From Micromonospora costi (GTDB lineage: Bacteria; Actinomycetota; Actinomycetes; Mycobacteriales; Micromonosporaceae), in NCBI RefSeq assembly GCF_003626655.1, contig NZ_RBAN01000002.1:868001-932000 (forward strand): a DNA stretch of 64,000 nucleotides, given 5' to 3'. Below, piece by piece: positions 59,244 to 64,000 of the stretch; within the stretch, counting starts at the first letter, position 1, and each line of letters begins with the position of its first letter. The position numbers and the translations under genes were made by a program. Below the pieces are notes generated by a model that ran no database searches, had not been told where the DNA came from, and saw only the letters and a list, made by a program, of their open reading frames with translations.

Positions 59244-60464
59244 TCAATCAGAGGCTGCGCTTGAGGAAGCCTGCCGCTGTACGAAGAGGTCCGCCTCCAG
59301 CAGCCGTCCCGAGAGCCGGCCCGCCTCGTGAATTTCATCGGCGGTCATTCGTGGCACGATCGCGTGTGCTTCGTGGATGCCGTCTCCGCTGCTGACGTTC
59401 AGCATGGCGAGGTACCACCGAAGTGCTTGCACAAGGTCGACCGGTCCGCCGAATCCGTCGCGGTACCAGCAGGCCGCCGCGAACATGCTGCCCTTGTCGC
59501 CGGCCTCGGCGCCGCGCACGTACCACTGCAGCGCCTCCTCGTCGAGGTCACGCTCGCTGAGTCGGTCACCCAGCCGTGGATACGCCTCGGTGATCCCGGC
59601 CTCGGCCGCTTGGCGTAACCAGTGCACCGCCTCGTCAGACCCACCGGACAGCACACCCAGGTTGAATGCGGCAAATGCGTCCCCTCCCTTGGCTGCGGAC
59701 TGGTAGAGAGCGGTCGCCCGAGCATCGTCCTGTGTCGTGCCGATGCCGTGCTGGACAAGGTACGCGAGCGTGCGCTGGGCGACCGGGTCCCCGTCATCCG
59801 CCGATACGGTCAGTAGTTTCACGCCTCCGGCCGGATCTCCGAGATGGAAGGCGCGGATCACGCCGAGCATCGTGCGCGCCCGGCGGTCTACCGAAGCCAG
59901 CATGCGCAGCTTCGGCGCGAGAAGAGTCAGTTCCCGCTCGGCCATCTCGATGCCCGCCTTGGCGGCCTCCAGGTACCAGAACGCAGCCTCCGGCAGGTCC
60001 ACCTTGTGGTACGCGAAGAGGGTGCCCAGATCGTGCAGCGCCTGCGCCTCTCCAGCGGCGGCAGCCATTCGCCAGTGTCGCTCCGCCTCGCCATGGTCCA
60101 CGGGCACACCCTGACCGGTGCCGTACATCAGCCCGACCATCCGAAGCGCAGGCACGCCGCCCAGCTCGGCCGAACGCTGATACCACCGCAGCGCCGCCGA
60201 ATGGTCCTGTACGACCCCCCGGCCGGTGGCGTAAAGCACCCCGAGGTTGTGAGCCGCCTCGGCGTTGCCCAACTCGGCCGCGCGCTCGTACAGTCCGCGA
60301 GCCCTCAACGGATCCGCTGGCTCGCCCTGCCCGCTGCTGGCCAGCTGGCCCAGAAGCAGCAGCGCCCGGTCATCGGGCCCGGCCAGCTCCAACTGCTCAC
60401 GAGCCTCCTCGAAGGCCCCGCGCTGCGCAGCGAGCACTCCACGGTCGTACGGCGGCAGTGTCAC
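59244..60464 (-). CDS. Sel1-like / TPR repeat protein
   Basis: A 406-residue all-helical protein with Sel1-like repeats: ARGLYERAAELGNAEAAHNLGVLYATGRGV, ALRWYQRSAELGGVPALRMVGLMYGTGQGV, ERHWRMAAAAGEAQALHDLGTLFA, ATALYQSAAKGGDAFAAFNLGVLSGG and later degenerate units. These mediate protein-protein contacts; no enzymatic domain is seen. The GTG at 60464 was chosen because TACACT lies 7 nt upstream (leaderless pattern); the frame is open to another GTG at 60509. Confidence 0.83.
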   Translation of the reverse strand: MTLPPYDRGVLAAQRGAFEEAREQLELAGPDDRALLLLGQLASSGQGEPADPLRARGLYERAAELGNAEAAHNLGVLYATGRGVVQDHSAALRWYQRSAELGGVPALRMVGLMYGTGQGVPVDHGEAERHWRMAAAAGEAQALHDLGTLFAYHKVDLPEAAFWYLEAAKAGIEMAERELTLLAPKLRMLASVDRRARTMLGVIRAFHLGDPAGGVKLLTVSADDGDPVAQRTLAYLVQHGIGTTQDDARATALYQSAAKGGDAFAAFNLGVLSGGSDEAVHWLRQAAEAGITEAYPRLGDRLSERDLDEEALQWYVRGAEAGDKGSMFAAACWYRDGFGGPVDLVQALRWYLAMLNVSSGDGIHEAHAIVPRMTADEIHEAGRLSGRLLEADLFVQRQASSSAASD

Positions 60465-60556
60465 GCGGAGGAGTGTACGGACGGCTCTCGTAGCCGCTAC
60501 TGCTGTCACCGCCCCGGGGAGTGATCTTCCCGAGGCGATTTCGGCTGGTGACGAAG

Positions 60557-60600
60557 GGTGGGCGCGGCAGGTTTCGAACCTGCGACCCCTCGCTTGTAAG
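60557..60600 (-). tRNA. 3' fragment of a tRNA-Val(TAC) gene, attachment-site remnant
   Basis: 44 nt on the minus strand give the 3' half of a tRNA: anticodon loop CTTACAA (anticodon TAC), 3' anticodon strand GCGAG, variable GGGTC, T arm GCAGG-TTCGAAA-CCTGC, acceptor CGCGCCC, A73 and CC. The matching 5' half (acceptor GGGCGCG, D arm, CTCGC) is missing. This is what remains when an element integrates at a tRNA anticodon loop, with the restored gene at the far end. It is not functional as it stands. Confidence 0.8.
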
Positions 60601-60712
60601 GAGAAGCGCCCCGAGCGACTAAGCGTGAGCGCGGGACCTGCACTGCTGGGTGTGCGAGAAACGCGTAAGCGAGTGCTCGCTGGCAGGCCATCCCGGCACC
60701 CCTCCCCCGCGC

Positions 60713-61150
60713 TCAGACTGCTTCGGCCGACGACTGGCCGCCGGGCCCCGGGCGGCCGGCGAGCTGGGCGCGCAGCAGCTCGCGGAGGGCGAGCTTTTCC
60801 GCGTCGGTGTAGCGGGGGTCTTCGAGCATCACCAGGATGTCCTCGGTGGTCGCGTCGAAGCGGCGGGTCCGGACCCGCTCCGGGGGTAGGCCCATCTCGT
60901 CGCGGGTGACGATGCCGAGGGCGACGGGGACTTCCCGGGCGTCGACCTTCAACGCCTGGACGATCGCGCGGACCTTGTCGAACTCGGGCGCGGGGACCTT
61001 GGCGTTTTCGTAGCGCTGAATGGTGGGCCGGCTGACGCCGCTGGCGTCGGCCAGTTCGTCCTGGGTCCAGCCGAGGTCGGCGCGGGCTTCGCGGATGAGG
61101 CGGCCGAGGCGCACGAGGGGGTTCTCGGTGCCCTGCTCGCCCCCGTTCAC
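60713..61150 (-). CDS. XRE-family repressor-like regulator of the element
   Basis: A 145-residue protein: VRLGRLIREARADLGWTQDELADASGVSRPTIQRYENAKV is an XRE HTH (residues 15-60), then a charged helical C terminus (TTEDILVMLEDPRYTDAEKLALRELLRAQLAGR). The GTG (VNGGEQGTENP) has TATGGT 6 nt upstream, again a leaderless pattern. It is divergent from the element's plus-strand genes across a 208-bp region with two GTATC-N6-GATAC sites, so it is likely the lysogeny-type repressor. Confidence 0.85.
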   Translation of the reverse strand: MNGGEQGTENPLVRLGRLIREARADLGWTQDELADASGVSRPTIQRYENAKVPAPEFDKVRAIVQALKVDAREVPVALGIVTRDEMGLPPERVRTRRFDATTEDILVMLEDPRYTDAEKLALRELLRAQLAGRPGPGGQSSAEAV

Positions 61151-61201
61151 AGGTGCACCATACGGCCGGCCGGAGCCCCTGTCATGTAACACCACAGGTA
61201 C

Positions 61202-61217
61202 GTATCGCGCGTGATAC
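61202..61217. promoter_or_regulatory. Candidate repressor operator O1
   Basis: GTATC, 6 nt, GATAC: the same outer pentamers as O2. It is located 52 bp upstream of the XRE start. Confidence 0.6.
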
Positions 61218-61326
61218 CCGGCGCTGCCCACCGTAAGGGCTGTCGCTCCCCAGCTAGCCGCATTCACCCGGGTAACTATAGAGTTGAAAACTCCCCGATC
61301 GGCGTACACGGCGTGTGACCTCTTGC

Positions 61327-61342
61327 GTATCAGTGCTGATAC
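61327..61342. promoter_or_regulatory. Candidate repressor operator O2
   Basis: GTATCAGTGCTGATAC is a perfect 16-bp palindrome, 17 bp before the small HTH gene. It is embedded in a wider dyad (TTGC...GCAA). A further half-site, CTGATACG, lies just inside that gene. Confidence 0.65.
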
Positions 61343-61358
61343 GTGCAAAGTGGGCATC

Positions 61359-61631
61359 ATGGCTGATACGCAGACGCTAGAGCGGGGCATCACCACTGAT
61401 GCCCGCGCCCGCTGGCGCCTCACCGACCAGGCACTACGCCGCCTGAAGCGGGTTACCGGCATCAGCTCCACCGACGAGCTGGGAGCCCGCCTGGGCTTCC
61501 CCTCACGCATGACTTGGTGGCGACTGCGCAACGGCCTCTACGACATCCGAATGTCCGAGGCCCAGCACCTCTCCGACGTTGCCGGCTGGCCCATCAGCCG
61601 CATGTTCGAGCGGGTGAGCGCCGGTGAGTGA
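61359..61631 (+). CDS. Small HTH DNA-binding protein of the element
   Basis: A 90-residue protein: RARWRLTDQALRRLKRVTGISSTDELGARLGFPSRMTWWRLRNGLYDIRMSEAQHLSDVAGWPISRMFE has the helix-turn-helix spacing of XRE/Cro-like proteins, with MTWWRLRNG as a possible recognition helix. It could be the Cro-like partner of the divergent repressor. The ATG lies after GTGGG and directly follows O2. The stop overlaps the next gene by 8 bp. Confidence 0.75.
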   Translation: MADTQTLERGITTDARARWRLTDQALRRLKRVTGISSTDELGARLGFPSRMTWWRLRNGLYDIRMSEAQHLSDVAGWPISRMFERVSAGE

Positions 61632-61902
61632 GGTCAGCCGCCACCACCAGCAGATCGGCAAGGTCGGCGGGCTCCGCCGCGCCGCCCGGCGCACCAACGA
61701 GGCGGGCCGCAAGGCCGCCGCCCAGGCCGCCCGCATGGCCCGCTACGACGCGCAGATCCCCTCGGAGATCACCGACGAGGTCGAGCGTGCCCGCCTCCGT
61801 GACGCGCTCCTGCGCGCCGACATGGCCGAACTCGCCCGCCGCTCCGCCGTCAAGCGCAGCAGGGCGGCCGGAACGCAACGCCCCGGAAGGGCCGTCGCGT
61901 GA
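61624..61902 (+). CDS. Hypothetical basic protein of the element
   Basis: A 92-residue protein, Ala/Arg-rich and predicted helical (HHQQIGKVGGLRRAARRTNEAGRKAAAQAARMARYDAQIP, then EVERARLRDALLRADMAELARRSAVKRS). A DNA-binding or structural role is possible. The GTG overlaps the upstream stop by 8 bp, and its own stop overlaps the next GTG, a tightly packed operon. Confidence 0.68.
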   Translation: MSEVSRHHQQIGKVGGLRRAARRTNEAGRKAAAQAARMARYDAQIPSEITDEVERARLRDALLRADMAELARRSAVKRSRAAGTQRPGRAVA

Positions 61903-62234
61903 CCGGCCTCTCCCCCACCACGACTCCGGCCGTCCGGCCGGAGCCCGGACCGGCTGCGTCGGCGTCGCCGGTCCGGGCCCAGACCACCTGCACCCGGCCG
62001 CGCGTACCGCGGCCCAGCCACAAGCGGACGGCCGGCTGCCCCGGCCGGGTGCAGGTGAAGCCGAACGCCCGGCTAGGCACCGCCGCAACGACCCCCGCAG
62101 CGGTGCGAAGTCACGACCGGTTCGCGGCGGTCGGGGCAGGCGCAAGCCACACACCCACAGAGGGGGTGGGGGTGCCGCAGCCGGTGAGGGCCAGCGACGC
62201 CCCCACCCCCACCACGCACACGGCCCCTGGATGA
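61899..62234 (+). CDS. Hypothetical low-complexity protein of the element
   Basis: A 111-residue Pro/Thr/Ala/Arg-rich frame without domains. Support is positional: a GTGA overlap with the preceding gene and a hairpin terminator 6 bp after its stop. Coding is plausible but not certain. Confidence 0.45.
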   Translation: MTGLSPTTTPAVRPEPGPAASASPVRAQTTCTRPRVPRPSHKRTAGCPGRVQVKPNARLGTAATTPAAVRSHDRFAAVGAGASHTPTEGVGVPQPVRASDAPTPTTHTAPG

Positions 62235-62239
62235 CGGAA

Positions 62240-62267
62240 GGGCGGACGCCCTGGCCGGCGTCCGCCC
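62240..62267 (+). terminator. Hairpin terminator within the element
   Basis: 11-bp perfect arms (GGGCGGACGCC and its complement) around CTGGCC, followed by GTTCTTCCC. It separates the first small operon from the gene cluster starting at 62340. Confidence 0.7.
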
Positions 62268-62339
62268 GTTCTTCCCGCCCGCTGCCGGACCTGACCCGGC
62301 TCGGGGGCTCACGAACCACCACCGAAGGGAGCTGGTCCG

Positions 62340-62567
62340 ATGACCATCACCGTACCGGGCACAGCCGTGACGGACGAAACCGTCGTCACCCTGCCGGGGG
62401 ACATCCTCGACGACAACTGGGTGCGCGGGTACGAGCCGACCGGCGAGCCCCGCACGACCGCTGACCTGCGCGCCACCTACGGCACCGCCGACCCCGACGA
62501 GCTGGCGTGCCGGTTCGCCGTGGCCGAGGACATCGCCCTCGCCCGCACCCTGGCTGGTGACCGGTGA
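62340..62567 (+). CDS. Hypothetical small acidic protein of the element
   Basis: A 75-residue acidic protein: TVVTLPGDILDDNWVRGYEPTG, then TTADLRATYGTADPDELACRFAVAEDIALARTLAG. GAAGGGAG precedes the ATG. It is first of a cluster of overlapping genes. The family is not recognised. Confidence 0.68.
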   Translation: MTITVPGTAVTDETVVTLPGDILDDNWVRGYEPTGEPRTTADLRATYGTADPDELACRFAVAEDIALARTLAGDR

Positions 62568-62797
62568 GCGCCCCGAAGCGCCGCCGCGTCGGCACGAAGT
62601 TCCTGCCTGCCACGCCGGCCGCAGTGCAGCCGCTCGAACTCGACATCGACCGCGACCACGACGGCGACGGCGACGGCGACGGCGACGAACGGTCCGCGGT
62701 ACGCGACGCCCTGCTCGACTACGGCCCATTCGTTGCCCTGCTGGCGCTCCTCGGCCTGGCCGTCGCCTGGGTCATCCAGATGGTGGTGCAGCGGTGA
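62564..62797 (+). CDS. Small membrane protein of the element with Asp-Gly repeat
   Basis: A 77-residue protein with a basic N terminus (SAPKRRRVGTKFLP), an acidic DRDHDGDGDGDGDE tract near residues 30-42 (possible cation binding), and one C-terminal membrane helix (YGPFVALLALLGLAVAWVIQMVV). The GTG overlaps the previous stop by 4 bp and its stop overlaps the next GTG. Small membrane proteins of this kind recur in the spread (spd) regions of actinomycete elements. Confidence 0.68.
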   Translation: MSAPKRRRVGTKFLPATPAAVQPLELDIDRDHDGDGDGDGDERSAVRDALLDYGPFVALLALLGLAVAWVIQMVVQR

Positions 62798-63144
62798 AGA
62801 CCTGCCTGCCGCCCGGCCTCAGCTTCCTCGACACCGTCGTGGTGCCCCGCACCGCCACCGCCGGCAGCGCGTTCCACCGGCCCGGGGCGCTGCCCCACAT
62901 CGCCGGCTGCGGCCAGGAGCAGATCGAGCTGACCTGGCCCGAGCTGGCCGCGCTGGCGATCGGCATGGGCTGCCGGCCCTGCCCCGTCTGCTGGCCCCAA
63001 CCTGCCGAGACAACCGGCCAGGGCGCACCCCGGCTGCGGCCGGCGGCCCCGTGGCCAACCAACGGCACCGGCCACCAGTCGCGGTTGGGCCGCACCTACG
63101 AGAGCCCGTCCGCGCCCCGGCCCGCCTTCCCGTCGGCCGCCTGA
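62794..63144 (+). CDS. Hypothetical His/Cys-containing protein of the element
   Basis: A 116-residue protein with an ordered N-terminal ~70 residues (TVVVPRTATAGSAFHRPGALPHIAGCGQEQIELTWPELAALAIGMGCRPCPVC) and a Pro-rich tail. His, GCG and CRPCPVC residues may form a zinc site. The GTG start overlaps the previous stop (GTGA). Confidence 0.65.
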   Translation: MKTCLPPGLSFLDTVVVPRTATAGSAFHRPGALPHIAGCGQEQIELTWPELAALAIGMGCRPCPVCWPQPAETTGQGAPRLRPAAPWPTNGTGHQSRLGRTYESPSAPRPAFPSAA

Positions 63145-63160
63145 CCAGAGAGGACACACC

Positions 63161-63346
63161 GTGGTCACACCCTGGTCGCGTCTTCGCGCGCTGAGCACCG
63201 AGACCGTGCTGTTTGGGCCGCCAGTTGGCCTGGCCGACCTGCTGTCGGAGGACGCCGTGGACACGGTGCCCCTCCCGGCGCCCGAGCCTGCGCCGGCCCG
63301 GCCGCGCCGAGGCCGGCACCGCGCGGATCGGCGGGTGCGGCCGTGA
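63161..63346 (+). CDS. Hypothetical small protein of the element
   Basis: A 61-residue protein (VTPWSRLRALSTETVLFGPP, GLADLLSEDAVDTVPLPAPEP, then a basic RPRRGRHRADRR tail). GAGAGGACACACC precedes the GTG. The stop overlaps the next GTG by 4 bp. Confidence 0.55.
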   Translation: MVTPWSRLRALSTETVLFGPPVGLADLLSEDAVDTVPLPAPEPAPARPRRGRHRADRRVRP

Positions 63347-63690
63347 TCGAGTTCATGGTGAACCACGCGCCCGGTAGCTACGTGATCGGCGTGGTCCTGC
63401 TGGCGGTCGGCGGCGGGCTGCTGTGGCACGTCATCGGTGAGCAGGCGCGGGCCCGGCGGAGCACCCGTCGTCGGGCGATCGCCCGCCAGCAGGCCCTCAC
63501 TCCGCACCCGGCTGGCCGGCACCGGCCTGTGCGTGTGGTGCGGCGGGTGACGCGCGGCGTCGCGCCGGTGCCGCGCCCGGCACCGGACAGCACGGGCACC
63601 CTGCCTGGCCTCGACGGCGCGATGCGGCTGACGCCGACCGTCGGCCGGGCCGACGGGATCCCCGGCCAGCGGGGAGCGTCCCGTGGCTGA
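63343..63690 (+). CDS. Small membrane-anchored protein of the element
   Basis: A 115-residue protein with an N-terminal membrane helix (SYVIGVVLLAVGGGLLWHVIG, residues 12-32), then a very basic stretch (RARRSTRRRAIARQQ) and a Pro-rich tail. Type I/II orientation would keep the basic part inside. The GTG overlaps the previous stop, and the next gene starts 8 bp before its end. Confidence 0.65.
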   Translation: MIEFMVNHAPGSYVIGVVLLAVGGGLLWHVIGEQARARRSTRRRAIARQQALTPHPAGRHRPVRVVRRVTRGVAPVPRPAPDSTGTLPGLDGAMRLTPTVGRADGIPGQRGASRG

Positions 63691-63931
63691 CCAGACGTGG
63701 TCGTGGGTGCTCACCGGCGTGGGCGTGTTCGGGCTGTGGCTGGCGGGCCGCCGCAACCCGTGGGGGTGGGCGGTCGGCGTCGGCGCGCAGGTGTTGTGGG
63801 TGGCGTACGCGGTCGTGACGCGGCAGTGGGGTTTCCTGCTGGGCGCGTTCGTCTACGGCCCCGTCTACCTGGGGAACTTCCTGCGCTGGCGGCGTGAGGC
63901 CACCGCCGTTCCGGCCGGGGGTGGTGGCTGA
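63683..63931 (+). CDS. Small two- to three-helix membrane protein of the element
   Basis: An 82-residue protein: WSWVLTGVGVFGLWLAG, NPWGWAVGVGAQVLWVAYAVV and WGFLLGAFVYGPVYLGNFLRW are hydrophobic helices. The GxWxxGxxxQxxWxxYxxxTxQxGF layout recalls small membrane proteins of phage and nicotinamide-riboside-transporter-like (PnuC-like) folds, but the family is uncertain. The GTG overlaps the previous gene by 8 bp; the stop overlaps the next ATG by one base. Confidence 0.68.
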   Translation: MADQTWSWVLTGVGVFGLWLAGRRNPWGWAVGVGAQVLWVAYAVVTRQWGFLLGAFVYGPVYLGNFLRWRREATAVPAGGGG

Positions 63932-64000
63932 TGCCCGTCGCGCTGCTCCCGCCGGTCACCGGCGGCTCCTACCGCTCCCCCGGCACCGTTCCGCTGACCA
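63931..64000 (+). CDS. Start of a further element gene, cut by the window end
   Basis: ATG overlaps the preceding TGA by one base; 23 codons are visible (PVALLPPVTGGSYRSPGTVP and a few more) without a stop. Function cannot be inferred. Confidence 0.5.
   Translation, partial: MPVALLPPVTGGSYRSPGTVPLT

Larger units (their letters stand above)
60601..64000 (+). mobile_element. Left part of a second integrative element (tRNA-Val site), continuing beyond the window
   Basis: From the tRNA fragment rightward the genes are a divergent XRE repressor, a small HTH protein, then many short, overlapping genes with small membrane proteins. This is typical of actinobacterial integrative conjugative elements and temperate phages. 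Integrase, replication and transfer genes are not in the window. Short repeats of TAAGCG type at 60619-60672 near the tRNA fragment could be recombinase arm sites. Confidence 0.72.

Noticed and set aside
60557..60690. tRNA gene split by a ~65-nt intron, since GAGCACTCGCTTAC (minus strand, about 60666-60679) resembles a tRNA-Val 5' anticodon arm
   Set aside because: No acceptor strand or D arm precedes it, and 65 nt is too short for a bacterial group I intron. A 3' fragment left by integration explains the data better.

Overview
The window is high-GC actinobacterial chromosome, most likely Micromonosporaceae (Micromonospora-like). This rests on an F420-type reductase, a DUF3040 protein, a Pr6Pr membrane protein, a primase-polymerase-domain protein, an arsenic cluster of actinobacterial layout, frequent GTG/TTG starts, GTGA/ATGA start-stop overlaps, and many genes that look leaderless (a NANNNT box 6-7 nt before the start codon).

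Layout. 1-13.3 kb is ordinary chromosome: the 3' end of panB, an F420/NADP reductase, an RNB ribonuclease, a Lys/Ala-rich histone-like protein, NUDIX and VOC enzymes, an ECF41-type sigma factor with a divergent oxidoreductase, a secreted HNH nuclease, a LysR/MFS pair whose MFS is frameshifted, and a MarR next to an FMN-reductase/acetyltransferase fusion. 13.36-15.45 kb is the remnant of a small integrative element inserted at the 3' end of rnpB (RNase P RNA, minus strand), bounded by 31-bp perfect direct repeats and holding an HNH gene, an integrase C-terminal fragment and two small genes. 15.9-16.4 kb carries two tandem 220-bp repeats, each opening with a long palindrome.

16.4-30.2 kb holds transport genes (TSUP, MFS with MarR, MctP-like symporter with DUF3311), a secreted M14 peptidase, the NIF3 / zinc-ribbon / RNase H-phosphatase operon, and an XRE-TPR regulator with a flavoprotein facing a primase-polymerase-domain gene. 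30.3-36.5 kb is a tight five-gene minus-strand operon: DUF1800, DUF1501, ferric-reductase-like flavocytochrome, FMN-binding protein, ApbE. It reads as an extracytoplasmic flavin-based electron-transfer system coupled to two exported proteins of unknown function. 37.3-41.6 kb is a SWIM/SNF2 pair whose helicase gene contains an in-frame copy of a dispersed palindrome.

42-53 kb is mixed metabolism (pyruvyl transferase, acetyltransferases, GT4, MprF-like domain, transketolase, hydrolases). 53.3-55.9 kb is an arsenic cluster: arsI divergent from arsR-aquaporin-arsN1-arsC. 57-60.5 kb holds a PLP decarboxylase and a Sel1-repeat protein. At 60.56 kb a 44-nt 3' fragment of a tRNA-Val gene marks the left end of a second integrative element that runs off the window. 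It has an XRE repressor, matching 16-bp operators, and a run of short overlapping genes with several small membrane proteins.

Five GATC-bounded palindromes (two in the tandem repeats, one at 30.2 kb, one inside the helicase gene, one at 41.7 kb) share an architecture and are the main unexplained sequence feature. All functional calls are from reading the sequence; no database search was run.
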